64,000 nt of DNA. Source: JAJPKK01 sp963781195 (GTDB lineage Bacteria > Pseudomonadota > Alphaproteobacteria > Rhizobiales > Xanthobacteraceae). Made by a program: the position numbers and the translations under genes. The stretch is taken from positions 62,001 to 126,000 of the forward strand of contig CAWAEZ010000011.1 in assembly GCA_963781195.1 (NCBI GenBank), read 5' to 3'. Shown here one piece after another: positions 19,129 through 28,332 of this stretch (position 1 is its first letter; each line of letters begins with the position of its first letter). The notes below the pieces were generated by a model that made no database searches, was not told the DNA's origin, and worked only from the letters and a program-made list of their open reading frames with translations.

Positions 19129-20260
19129 ATGCGCGCTGAAATCGTCAACCTCGTCGAAGAGATCAAGCAGTCGGTCGGGCTGCTGAGGAGGCATCTTTGA
19201 CTTCGACAAGGCGCGCGCCCGTCTCGCCGAGCTGAACCACCTCGCCGAAGACCCGAAACTCTGGGACGACCCGCAGCAGGCCAGCCGGCTGATGCAGGAG
19301 CGCACCTCGCTCGAGGACAGCCTCACCGCGATCGGCCGGATCGAGCGCGACGTCGACGACCAGGTGATGCTGATCGAACTCGGCGAGACCGAGGGCGACC
19401 AGACCGTGGTGACCGACGCCGAAACGGTGCTGCGGCGGCTCAAGACCGAGGTGGCGCGGCGTGAGCTCGAGGCGCTGCTCTCCGGCGAGGCCGACAGCTT
19501 CGACACCTTCCTCGAGGTCCATGCCGGCGCCGGCGGCACCGAGAGCCAGGACTGGGCCAACATGCTGCTGCGCATGTACACGCGGTGGGCCGAGCAGCAC
19601 GGCTACAAGGTGGAGTACCTCGAAGAGACCGCGGGCGAAGAGGCCGGCCTCAAGTCGGCGACCGTCCAGATCAAGGGCCACAACGCCTTCGGCTGGCTCA
19701 AGAGCGAGAACGGCGTGCACCGGCTGGTGCGCATCTCGCCGTTCGACTCCAACGCGCGCCGCCACACCTCGTTCGCCAGCGTCAACGTCTACCCGGTGAT
19801 CGACGACCGCATCATCATCGAAATCAACGAGGCGGACGTCCGCACCGACACCATGCGCTCGGGCGGCGCCGGCGGCCAGCACGTCAACAAGACCGAATTG
19901 GCGGTGCGCCTCACCCACATCCCGACCGGCATCGCCGTGGTCTGCCAAGCCGAGCGCTCCCAGCACAAGAACCGCGCGACCGCCTGGGTGATGCTGCGCG
20001 CCCGCCTCTACGAGCGCGAACTCAAGCGCCGCGAAGCCCAGGCCGAGGCCGAACAGGCGGCCAAGACCGACATCGGCTGGGGCCACCAGATCCGCTCCTA
20101 CGTGCTGCAGCCCTACCAGATGGTGAAGGACCTGCGCACCGGCGTCTCGACCTCCAACACCGGCGCCGTGCTCGACGGCGACCTCGACGAGTTCATGGCC
20201 GCCGCCCTCGCGCACAAGGCGTTCGGCGAAGAGCCGATCGTGGTGGAGGACGTGGATTAG
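19129..20260 (+). CDS. prfB: Peptide chain release factor 2 (programmed +1 frameshift)
   Basis: RF2 recognises UGA and UAA stop codons. The reading frame is in two parts, 19129-19197 and 19199-20260: after 23 codons ribosomes meet an in-frame TGA and must shift +1 to continue, giving 376 residues. The main part has the stop-recognition motif SPF (RISPFDSN, near residue 203) and the peptidyl-hydrolysis GGQ (GGAGGQHVNK, near 249). The length is normal for RF2. The upstream ribosome site is weak. The frameshift makes expression self-regulating: low RF2 favours the shift. Confidence 0.95.
19186..19201 (+). promoter_or_regulatory. prfB programmed +1 frameshift site
   Basis: AGGAGG (19186-19191) acts as an internal Shine-Dalgarno element, followed after three bases by CTT TGA C, the canonical slip site. 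The spacing equals that of E. coli prfB. Skipping base 19198 restores the long frame. Confidence 0.93.
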
Positions 20261-20376
20261 TCCATCCGGTCTTGCCGTGGTTTCAGTCCGACTCCAGGCC
20301 GGGAAACTTCCCGTCTCGTCCCATTTTTTGCGTTGAACTTGCGCCATTCGCGCGCTCATAGCCGCATTTCGCGGGT

Positions 20377-20649
20377 TCAGCGGCGCCGCCCCGCCAACCG
20401 CACCCTCCGCAGCACCACGACGATCTCGTGGCGGTCGCAGGGGCGGGCGCCGAGCGCGAGGGCGCGGCGGCGTTCCCAGGCGGTCAGGTCGTAATGCGGC
20501 ACCGCCGTCTTGGGCGGGCCCTGGTAGGACAAGCGCGTGATGCCGAGGGCGAAGGCGAAACGGTGGAGTTCGTCATCGTCGTCCGCCAGCAGGTGGCACC
20601 AGGTCAGGCCTTGCCAGTGCCAGATCGCATCGTCGACGTAGGCGGTCAT
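20377..20649 (-). CDS. DUF4031 domain protein
   Basis: A 90-residue protein of the DUF4031 family. Typical features are MTAYVDDAIW at the start, WCHLLADDDDELHRFAFALG, and the HYDLT motif in the middle. Family members are small and cytoplasmic, and their function is unknown. It is on the opposite strand between prfB and a TctC-type gene. The C-terminal end is Arg-rich. Confidence 0.75.
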   Translation of the reverse strand: MTAYVDDAIWHWQGLTWCHLLADDDDELHRFAFALGITRLSYQGPPKTAVPHYDLTAWERRRALALGARPCDRHEIVVVLRRVRLAGRRR

Positions 20650-20791
20650 GCGTTCGGGCCTCGCTTCGGTTCAGTCGCGTCGCTCCAGGCATCAGCGGGT
20701 GCTGCCAAATGTCCGCAGCGGCGGCGGTCTGCTGGTGCTACCTTGCCCGCACGGCGGTCCGAAACCAAGCCGCCGCGACAGGGAGGATGCG

Positions 20792-21790
20792 ATGCGCGCT
20801 TCGCGAAGGGCGGTGCTGATCCTTGGCCTTGCATCGGCAGGCGCTGCGTCGACGGGCGTCGCGCCAATGGGCGTAGCGCCGGCGCGCGCGGCGGAGAAAT
20901 ATCCCATCCGCCCGGTCCGCCTGATCTCCGGGTTTCCCGCCGGCGGCGCGGTCGACATCACCGCCCGGGTCATCGCCGACTGGATGTCGAGCGATCTCGG
21001 CCAGCAGGTCTTCGTCGAGGACCGCGGCGGCTCCGGCGGCAACATCGGCGCCCAGGCGATGATCACGTCGCCGCCCGACGGCTACACCCTGCTGTTCGAC
21101 GCGCCCAACAATGCGATCAGCGCGTCGCTCTACAAGAAGCTGCCGTTCGATTTCATCCGCGATACCGTGCCGGTCGCCGGCATCATGCGGCTCACCAACA
21201 TCATGGTGATTCCGCCGTCGCTGCCGTTCAAGACCGTCGCCGACTTCATCGCCTACGGCAAAGCCCATCCGGGCAAGCTCAGCTTCGCTTCGTCCGGCAA
21301 CGGCACCTCGGTTCACATGTCGGGCGAGCTCTTCAAGTCGATGACCGGGGTCGACATGATCCATGTACCGTATCGCGGCGCGGCCGGCGCCTACCCGGAC
21401 CTCATGACCGAGAAGGTCCACGTGCTGTTCGACAATCTGCCGGGCTCGATCGAGTTCGTGCGGACCGGGCAGCTGCGCGCGCTGGCGGTGACGGTCGCGA
21501 CCCGGTGGCCGGCGCTACCCGATATTCCCGCCGTCGCCGAGACCGTCCCCGGCTACGAGGCGAGCGTGTGGTACGGGCTCTCGGCGCCGCGCGGCACGCC
21601 GCCGGAGATCGTCGCGCTCCTCAACAAGTCGGTGACCGCGGGGCTCGCCGATCCCAAGACGAAAGCGAAGCTCGCCGAGCTCGGCGGCATCCCGATGCCG
21701 ATGACGCCGGCCGCGTTCGGCAAGCTCATCGCCGACGAAACCGAGAAGTGGGCGAAGGTGGTGAAGTTCGCGAATATCTCGGTGGAGTGA
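20792..21790 (+). CDS. TctC/Bug-family periplasmic substrate-binding protein
   Basis: A 332-residue exported solute-binding protein of the tripartite tricarboxylate transporter (Bug) family. The start at 20792 is preceded by GGGAGG and opens a signal peptide (MRASRRAVLILGLASAG, cleavage near ARAA). The family pattern is clear: YPIRPVRLISGFPAGGAVDITAR at the mature N-terminus, then FVEDRGGSGGNIGAQ, MIHVPYRGAA and LAVTVATRWPALPDIPAV. No TctA/TctB membrane genes are near, so this is one of the many orphan binding proteins typical of such genomes. The ligand is unknown, likely a carboxylate or aromatic acid. Confidence 0.88.
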   Translation: MRASRRAVLILGLASAGAASTGVAPMGVAPARAAEKYPIRPVRLISGFPAGGAVDITARVIADWMSSDLGQQVFVEDRGGSGGNIGAQAMITSPPDGYTLLFDAPNNAISASLYKKLPFDFIRDTVPVAGIMRLTNIMVIPPSLPFKTVADFIAYGKAHPGKLSFASSGNGTSVHMSGELFKSMTGVDMIHVPYRGAAGAYPDLMTEKVHVLFDNLPGSIEFVRTGQLRALAVTVATRWPALPDIPAVAETVPGYEASVWYGLSAPRGTPPEIVALLNKSVTAGLADPKTKAKLAELGGIPMPMTPAAFGKLIADETEKWAKVVKFANISVE

Positions 21791-21929
21791 GGCGTTGCGC
21801 AGCGCTTTCGATTTCACCTGATTCTGTACGGCGCCCTTTTCGGGTGATTTCGCGGGCGCCGACGCCGCCACTCTCATCGGTCGCCCCAGGCGACGACATT
21901 TACGGGGAAAACCGTGACGCGCGGCCGCG

Positions 21930-23342
21930 CTACAGCATTCCGAACTTGGTGCCGACGTTGAGGAATTTGTGCGGGTCGACCGCCTCGCCGTCGACGCGGG
22001 TCTCGTAGTGCAGGTGCGGCCCGGTGGAGCGCCCGGTGGAGCCCATCCGGCCGACGATCTGGCCGGGTTTCAAGGCCTGGCCGACCTGGACGTCGATCTC
22101 GGACATATGGCCGTAGCGGGTCGACAGGCCGTGGCCGTGGTCGACCTCGACCATGCGGCCATAGCCGCCGCTCCAGCCGGCCGAGACCACTGTTCCCGCC
22201 GCGGTCACGTGGATCGCCTCGCCGACGTCGCCGCGGAAGTCGATGCCGGTATGCATGGCCGGGCGGCCGACAAACGGATCGATGCGCACGCCGAAGCTCG
22301 ATGTCATGTCGATCTCGCCCACCACTGGCCGGCGCAGCGGCACCGCGCCGACCGCGCTGGTCAGGCGCTCGACCTGGGCGCGCGCGACGTTGATGCGGTA
22401 GACCTGTTTTTCGAACGGCCCGGCATTGGGCGGCAGGCGGTAGGAGACGAACGGTCCGCCGGTCGCGGTGTCGCCGCGCTTCGCCGCATCGATGCCGACG
22501 TCGGCGAGCACCGCGCGCATCCGGCGCGCCTTGGATTCGTAGCTCTCCTCGAGCGAGGCGAGCGTGTTGACCTGGCGGCCTTCGATGCGGTCGAGCGATT
22601 CGCCGAGATGCGCCAGCACGCCGTCGATTGAGCCGGTGCGTTGCACCGGACCCAGGCTGGCGAGCGCGTAGCCGCCGGCGTCGGCGCGGCTGTCGCGGGG
22701 CGCGCGGAACAAAGCGGGCCCTGAGATCGGCGCCGCCTTCGGCGGCCCCGACGCCTGGCCGGGCCGCGCCGGCCGGGTCGAACCGGTCGACGCGGGGTCG
22801 GAGACCGCGCCCATGGTGGTGGTGCGCTGCTCGAGCATCGACTGCCGGCGAACGATCTGGTCGAGCTTCTGGTCGAGTTGCTCCTGGTCGAGCAGCTGGC
22901 GGCTGGTGATGCGGTCGACCTGCGCGCGCATCTCGGCGATGCGGTCCTCGTAGGCCGACTGCATGTCGGCCTCATGGGAGACCATGCGGGCGAGCACGTC
23001 GTCCTGGAACGCGAAATAGGTGGCGGTCATCACGCTCCACCCCGCCATGATCACGAGCGTGCCGACCACCGTCCAGAATGCCACCGGGCCGATGCGGACC
23101 TGGCGGCCCTTGTGGCCGAGGGTGTAAGGCGCCGCGCGATCCTTCGGCGGATGCTTGGCATTCGCGCGCTTGGCGGCGCCGTGCTGCTCTTTGCGGTGGC
23201 GCGCATGATGGGCCTGCGCGTGGGCCTGCGTGTGGGCCTGCGGATGGGCGTGGTGATGGCCGCGGTGCTCGTGGCGGTGATTCCGGTGGCCGGAATTGGC
23301 GCGCGCGTCGGTGCCGGCGGGATGGGAAGACCCAGAAGACAT
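21930..23342 (-). CDS. Membrane-anchored M23 metallopeptidase with His-rich cytoplasmic tail
   Basis: A 470-residue LytM/M23-family protein. The first 64 residues hold 16 histidines in HAQ/HTQ/HHA-type repeats. A basic stretch and one membrane helix (about 86-108) follow, then a coiled coil (about 115-170, QLLDQEQLDQKLDQIV), a disordered Pro/Ala/Ser linker, and the peptidase domain. Zinc ligands are visible in AMHTGIDFRG and GPHLHYE. The topology puts the peptidase in the periplasm and the His tail in the cytoplasm. It cuts peptidoglycan cross-links or, if degenerate, activates an amidase in the EnvC/NlpD manner; the metal ligands look intact. Confidence 0.85.
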   Translation of the reverse strand: MSSGSSHPAGTDARANSGHRNHRHEHRGHHHAHPQAHTQAHAQAHHARHRKEQHGAAKRANAKHPPKDRAAPYTLGHKGRQVRIGPVAFWTVVGTLVIMAGWSVMTATYFAFQDDVLARMVSHEADMQSAYEDRIAEMRAQVDRITSRQLLDQEQLDQKLDQIVRRQSMLEQRTTTMGAVSDPASTGSTRPARPGQASGPPKAAPISGPALFRAPRDSRADAGGYALASLGPVQRTGSIDGVLAHLGESLDRIEGRQVNTLASLEESYESKARRMRAVLADVGIDAAKRGDTATGGPFVSYRLPPNAGPFEKQVYRINVARAQVERLTSAVGAVPLRRPVVGEIDMTSSFGVRIDPFVGRPAMHTGIDFRGDVGEAIHVTAAGTVVSAGWSGGYGRMVEVDHGHGLSTRYGHMSEIDVQVGQALKPGQIVGRMGSTGRSTGPHLHYETRVDGEAVDPHKFLNVGTKFGML

Positions 23343-23471
23343 GTACGCTCCGGTCCCGGTTCGATGCGTGGAACCTGTGGTGGGAGCCTGAGTGGAGCAT
23401 GTCGTGGTTAATTTTCTGAAAATGCGAGCGATCCGCAGAGCGGACGGCGGTGTCGGCGCACCGGCCTGCGG

Positions 23472-23942
23472 TCACAGAGCCTTGGCGGCCGCCAGAACCT
23501 CCTCGGCGTGGCCCGCGACCTTGACCTTGGGCCACACGCGGGCGATGCGCCCGTCGTCGCCGATCAGGAGGGTGGTCCGGTTGATGCCCATGTAGGTCTT
23601 GCCGTACATGGACTTCTGCGCCCACACCCCATAGGCCTCGAGCATGGCGTGGGTCTCGTCGGAGGCCAGCGGGGTGGTGAGCTGATGCTTGGCCTTGAAG
23701 GCATCCTGCTTCTTGACCGGGTCGGCCGACACTCCGACCACGGCGACGCCGGCCCTGGCGAAATCGGCATTCAACCGCGAGAAGTCCTTGGCCTCGATCG
23801 TACAGCCGGACGTGTCGGCCTTCGGGTAGAAGAACAGCACCAGCTTCTTGTTCTTGTAATCGGACAGGGAGAGGGTGGCTCCGCCGTCACGCGGCAGACA
23901 AAAATCGGGGGCCGGAGCACCTTCCACCGGGGGGCCAGACAT
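23472..23942 (-). CDS. bcp: Thioredoxin-dependent peroxiredoxin (Bcp/PrxQ)
   Basis: A 156-residue cytoplasmic peroxiredoxin that reduces hydroperoxides. The peroxidatic Cys47 lies in YPKADTSGCTIEAKDF. The usual PxxxTxxC is kept, although the common TPGCT is TSGCT. The resolving Cys found five residues later in E. coli Bcp is absent (Lys at that place), as in a subset of Bcp/PrxQ proteins. The only other cysteine is Cys15. It is divergent from the YhdP-like gene. Confidence 0.9.
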   Translation of the reverse strand: MSGPPVEGAPAPDFCLPRDGGATLSLSDYKNKKLVLFFYPKADTSGCTIEAKDFSRLNADFARAGVAVVGVSADPVKKQDAFKAKHQLTTPLASDETHAMLEAYGVWAQKSMYGKTYMGINRTTLLIGDDGRIARVWPKVKVAGHAEEVLAAAKAL

Positions 23943-24114
23943 ATGCCTTCCTTTCGTCGCTTTCGACCGCTTTGGTCCTTGTTACCATTCTGTGCTGGGG
24001 GGGACAGCAAATGGGATTTAACGCATTTCGGCCAGCCTCCCATAATCGGGGCGATTTGCGGTGAGGGACCCGGTAGGACCTTCGCGTCGCGGATCAGGGG
24101 ACGTCCGGTAGGGC

Positions 24115-27100
24115 ATGGCGGCTGAGAAGAGACCGAAGCTCGGAGCCTTGTACAGCGTAGAGGCTGCCCTGCACATGCATCAGCGTGCGCAGGCCAGGCG
24201 CGCAGCCATGTCCGGCGATCCCGCCGCTGCCCACGAGCCCGATGGCTCCGGCAATCCTGGTCCTCCCGGGCCAGATGCTCCGAGACCCGATGGTTCTCCC
24301 AGGCCCGATGGTTCTGCCAGACCCGATGGTGCTTTCAGACCCGACGGTTCTGCCAACGCCGATGGTCGGGGCAAACGAATTGCCGCCGCGCCGCGTCCGC
24401 GCCGGTGCGGCCCGGCCTACGTGCCCGCTCGGTGTTTCACGGAGACTTCGCCGCGGTCGAAGCGGATTTGCGCCGCTCTCGTCGAACCGATTTGCGCGGT
24501 TTTCAGGCAGCGCTGGGTGCGCCGCGCCGGGATCGCCGTAGGCAGCGCCTTTCTGGTGTGCTTGCTGATCGGGGGCGCCTTGTGGTGGCGCCTGGCCAGC
24601 GGACCGATCTCCCTCGACATCTTCACCCCGTGGCTGACCGCCGCGATCGCCGAAAACATCGGCAGCCAGTTCAAGATCGAGGTCGGCGGCACGGTGCTCG
24701 AGCGCGACGAGCATGGCCGGGCCGCCATGCGAATTCGCGACATCAAGGTGCGCGACCGTGACGGCACCATCATCGCCAGCGCGCCAAAGGCGGAGGTCGG
24801 ACTGTCCAGCGCGAGCCTGCTGAGCGGCAGCCCGCGGGCCGAACGCCTCAATCTGGTCGGCGCCGAGCTCGCGATCCGCGTCGAAGCCGATGGCCGGATC
24901 TCGGTCTCGACCGGCACCGCGCGGTCGGCGGTCGGAACCAAGCTGACGCTCGCCTCGGTGGGCGGACCCCTGGCGCCGGCTGCACCGGCGGCCGACGCCG
25001 CTCGCGCCGACCCCAAGCGCAGTGTGCAGGAGAGCGTTGCCGCCTTCCTTGCCTGGCTCGACAGTCTCGGTGCGCTCGGTCTCGACGGCGGCGATCTCAC
25101 CGAGATCGGCCTCAAGAGCGGCAACCTGGTGGTCGACGACCTGCGCAACGGCCATCAGTCCAAGTTCGAAAACATCCATCTCAGTCTCACCCGCCCCCAT
25201 TCGGGCGAGCTCGAAGCCAAGCTCGGCTCGGAAGATGCCGCCCGGCCGTGGCTGGTGCAGGCCTCGATCCGCCCCGACGGCGACGGTGCGCGCACGGTGA
25301 GCCTCGATGCCAGCGCCGTGTCGGTGCGCGACCTCCTGCTGGCGATGCGGGTGAACGGCGGTTCGATGGAGGCGGACGGGTATATTTCGGGTTCGCTGCG
25401 CGGTGAGATCGCCGCCGACGGGACCCCGAACATCGCCACCGGCCACCTGATGCTGGTCAAGGGGGAGATCATCGATCCCTCGAGCGCCGAATTACGGATT
25501 CCCATCGATCGCGCCGAGATGACCTTCGACTGGAGCAACGCCCAGCATGCGCTGGCGATGCCGTTCCAGATCGTCGCCGGCGGCTCGCGGTTCACGCTGA
25601 TCGCGCGGGCCGAATCGCCGCGCGAGCTCGCGGGAAACTGGGCGCTGGGCCTGTCCGGCGGGTCGGTGGTGCTGTCGCCGACCAAGCCGGACGACGAGCC
25701 GGTCATGCTCAATCGGATCGTGATGCGCGGCGTGCTCGATCCGGTCGCGCAGCGTCTCAACATCATTCAAGCCGAGGCCTCCGGCAAGGGCGTCGGCCTC
25801 GCCATGTCGGGCCATCTGGACTTCTCGACCGCGGACCCGCGCCTCGCCGTCGGGCTTGCGACCCGCAACGTCACCTTCGCCGCGTTCAAGCAGCTGTGGC
25901 CGCCGTTCATCAATCCTCCCGTGCGCCAGTGGGTGATGGAGCGCGTATCGGGGGGCGTCATCGAGCAGGGCGAGATCGCCACCAATGCGCCGATCTCGAC
26001 CTTGCGCAACGGCGGTCCGCCGGTGCCCGACGACGGCCTGTCGATCCAGATCGTGACCAGCGGCACCACGGTACGGCCGTTCGACGGGCTGCCGGAGATC
26101 CGCGACGCCGATCTCGTCACCCGTATCAAAGGCCGCAGCGCCACCGTCTCCCTCGGGCGCGCCAATGTGGAGATGCCGTCCGGCCGCCGCCTGACCATGG
26201 CGAACGGCGTGTTCGAGGTTCCCGAGACGCTCGGCGAGCACCCGCCGGCCTACGTGAGGACGCGGATCGAAGGGCCGGTGCCGGCCGGGATCGAGCTCCT
26301 CAGCACGGACCGCCTCAAGGACACCGTCGGTATCCAGATCGATCCGGCCGCCAGCCGCGGCAACATTCTCGCGACGTTCAACATGTCGCTGCCGATGGGC
26401 GAGGAGATCAAGGACGGCACGATCACCTACTCGATCAATGCCGACATCGCGAACTTCTCGGCCGACCACTTCCTGATGTCGCAGCGGGTCGAAGCGCAGA
26501 CGTTGCGGGCGTTCGCGAACAACCAGGGCTACCAGATCAAGGGCGACATGCGGATCGGCGGAGTTCCCGCCTCCGCCGAGATGCGCCGCGGCGCCGGCGA
26601 TCACGATGCCGAGGTCAAGCTGCAGGCGACCCTCGACGACGCGTCCCGCAGCCGCCTCGGCTGGGAGACGGCCGGGACGCTCAGCGGCCCGGTCACCCTC
26701 AAGGTCGGCGGACGGCTCGACCTCGGTGGCGACCAGGAGAACCGGCTCGCGGTCGAAGCCGACCTGACGCAGGCCAAGGTCGAAAACCTGCTGCCCGGCT
26801 GGGTGAAGACGCAGAACCGGCCGGCCCGCGCCACGTTCAACTATATCGGCAAGGGCAAGTCGGGCCGCTTCGAGGACATCGCGATCGACGGCGGCGGCGC
26901 CTCGATCCGGGGCAGCGCCGAGACCGACGCCAATGGCGACCTGCTGACCGCGAATTTCCCGGTGTTCGGCATGTCCGACGGCGACAAGGCGACCGTCAAG
27001 GTCGAACGCACGCCGGACAATCTCTACAAGGCGACCGTCCGCGGCGACGTCTATGACGGCCGCGGCTTCATCAAGGCGTCGATGTCGGGGGCGAGCACTG

Positions 27101-27918
27101 ATCCCAAGCAGCGCAAGCCGGGACTCGATTTCGACCTCGACGCCAAGATCGGAGCTTTCGTCGGCCTCAAGGGCGAGTCGCTGCACAATGTGGATCTGCA
27201 TCTGCTGCGGCGCGGCGGCACGCTGCGCAGTCTCTCGCTCAATTCCAGGATCGGAAGCGACGGCACGCTGACCGGCGAGATTCGCGGCAGGCAGGGCGAA
27301 CGGCAGGTGGTCTACATCGAATCCAACGATGCCGGCGCGCTGTTCCGCTTCACCGACACCTATTCGCGCATGTATGGCGGCCAGATGTGGATCGCGATGG
27401 ACCCGCCGAATTCGGACGGCGGCGCCCAGGAAGGCCTGATCAACGTCAGCGATTTCATGGTGCGGGGCGAGGCGGCGCTCGACCGCATCGTCGCCGGCTC
27501 GCCGAACGGCGCCAACAACGGCATCCCGTTCAGCCGCATGCGGGTAGGGTTCACCCGTGCGCCCGGCCGCATGTCGATCCGCGAAGGCCTGGTCAGCGGT
27601 CCGATGATCGGGGCGAGCATCGACGGCCTGATGGATTACGCCAACAACGAGCTGCACCTGCGCGGCACCTTCGTACCGCTGCACGAACTCAACAGTGCGT
27701 TCGGCGAACTCCCGATCGTCGGCTTCTTCCTCGGCGGCAAGGAGGGGCTGATCGGAAGCATGACCTATGAAGTGGTCGGCACGCCCGGCGCGCCGGTGCT
27801 GCGCGTCAACCCGATCTCGATGGTCGCGCCGGGCTTTGTGCGCAAGTTCCTGGAATTCCCGAGCACCGTCCCGGGCGGCGATCGCTTCGCCGACCCGTGG
27901 CAGAACTCGCGGAATTGA
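24115..27918 (+). CDS. YhdP/AsmA-like giant membrane protein (DUF3971)
   Basis: A 1267-residue protein of the YhdP/AsmA group, thought to bridge inner and outer membranes for phospholipid transport. Residues 1-150 are disordered and include a Pro-Asp-Gly-Ser repeat (about 40-82). A single membrane helix (about 140-160, AVGSAFLVCLLIGGALW) then leads into about 1100 periplasmic residues of repeated beta-rich segments. The C-terminus has the AsmA-like motif near GASIDGLMDYANNELHLRG and GFFLGGKEGLIGSMTYEV. The ATG at 24115 is used; later starts at 24175 or 24208 are possible because the N-terminal region is low-complexity. Confidence 0.78.
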   Translation: MAAEKRPKLGALYSVEAALHMHQRAQARRAAMSGDPAAAHEPDGSGNPGPPGPDAPRPDGSPRPDGSARPDGAFRPDGSANADGRGKRIAAAPRPRRCGPAYVPARCFTETSPRSKRICAALVEPICAVFRQRWVRRAGIAVGSAFLVCLLIGGALWWRLASGPISLDIFTPWLTAAIAENIGSQFKIEVGGTVLERDEHGRAAMRIRDIKVRDRDGTIIASAPKAEVGLSSASLLSGSPRAERLNLVGAELAIRVEADGRISVSTGTARSAVGTKLTLASVGGPLAPAAPAADAARADPKRSVQESVAAFLAWLDSLGALGLDGGDLTEIGLKSGNLVVDDLRNGHQSKFENIHLSLTRPHSGELEAKLGSEDAARPWLVQASIRPDGDGARTVSLDASAVSVRDLLLAMRVNGGSMEADGYISGSLRGEIAADGTPNIATGHLMLVKGEIIDPSSAELRIPIDRAEMTFDWSNAQHALAMPFQIVAGGSRFTLIARAESPRELAGNWALGLSGGSVVLSPTKPDDEPVMLNRIVMRGVLDPVAQRLNIIQAEASGKGVGLAMSGHLDFSTADPRLAVGLATRNVTFAAFKQLWPPFINPPVRQWVMERVSGGVIEQGEIATNAPISTLRNGGPPVPDDGLSIQIVTSGTTVRPFDGLPEIRDADLVTRIKGRSATVSLGRANVEMPSGRRLTMANGVFEVPETLGEHPPAYVRTRIEGPVPAGIELLSTDRLKDTVGIQIDPAASRGNILATFNMSLPMGEEIKDGTITYSINADIANFSADHFLMSQRVEAQTLRAFANNQGYQIKGDMRIGGVPASAEMRRGAGDHDAEVKLQATLDDASRSRLGWETAGTLSGPVTLKVGGRLDLGGDQENRLAVEADLTQAKVENLLPGWVKTQNRPARATFNYIGKGKSGRFEDIAIDGGGASIRGSAETDANGDLLTANFPVFGMSDGDKATVKVERTPDNLYKATVRGDVYDGRGFIKASMSGASTDPKQRKPGLDFDLDAKIGAFVGLKGESLHNVDLHLLRRGGTLRSLSLNSRIGSDGTLTGEIRGRQGERQVVYIESNDAGALFRFTDTYSRMYGGQMWIAMDPPNSDGGAQEGLINVSDFMVRGEAALDRIVAGSPNGANNGIPFSRMRVGFTRAPGRMSIREGLVSGPMIGASIDGLMDYANNELHLRGTFVPLHELNSAFGELPIVGFFLGGKEGLIGSMTYEVVGTPGAPVLRVNPISMVAPGFVRKFLEFPSTVPGGDRFADPWQNSRN
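24283..24363 (+). repeat. 18-bp coding repeat (Pro-Asp-Gly-Ser)
   Basis: Four to five imperfect copies of an 18-base unit around CCCGATGGTTCTSCCAG encode consecutive RPDGS-type hexapeptides in the disordered N-terminus of the YhdP-like protein. It probably arose and varies by replication slippage. Confidence 0.7.
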
Positions 27919-27962
27919 GGGCGAACCGCCTGACCTGACCCCGCCGCGATGGAACACAGCCT

Positions 27963-28045
27963 GTAGCCTGGATTGAGTGCAGCGAAATCCAGGTGCCGCC
28001 GTCCCGCATTTCGCTTCGCTCAACGCGGGCTACGGATTCTCTTGC
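27963..28045. repeat. REP-like palindromic element, copy 1
   Basis: An 83-base element with two internal hairpins: CCTGGATT pairing with AATCCAGG, and CCCGC pairing with GCGGG. Its ends are GTAGCC and GGCTAC. It is almost identical to copy 2 (28175-28257), with one base difference. It lies between convergent yhdP-like and tyrS genes. Confidence 0.85.
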
Positions 28046-28174
28046 TGACCAGACGTCCGCGACCGAAGGCAGTCAGAGCGGACGCAGCCGTTATCTGAGG
28101 GTCAACGCGGACTCAGCCGAGGGCTCGTCCCGGCGACCCCATCCTCAGGCACCGCGGCGCCGCCCCAGCAAGCG

Positions 28175-28257
28175 GTAGCCTGGATTGAGTGCAGCGAAAT
28201 CCAGGTGCCGCCGTCCCGCATTTCGCTCCGCTCAACGCGGGCTACGGATTCTCTTGC
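28175..28257. repeat. REP-like palindromic element, copy 2
   Basis: Second copy of the element at 27963-28045, same orientation, starting 212 bases after copy 1. It differs only at one position in the second hairpin (CGCTCCGCTC instead of CGCTTCGCTC). The whole region 27919-28332 has no gene. Confidence 0.85.
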
Positions 28258-28332
28258 GGCAAGCGGCCTGGTAAATCGGGCGCCTGGATAAGTCCGACCG
28301 TACCCTCGGCTGCGGTCGATCCGGGCCGGCCG

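Noticed and set aside
25492..28023. 843-codon minus-strand frame across the YhdP-like gene
   Set aside because: Arg/Asp/Val-rich mirror of the real gene with no domain; typical of high-GC antisense frames.
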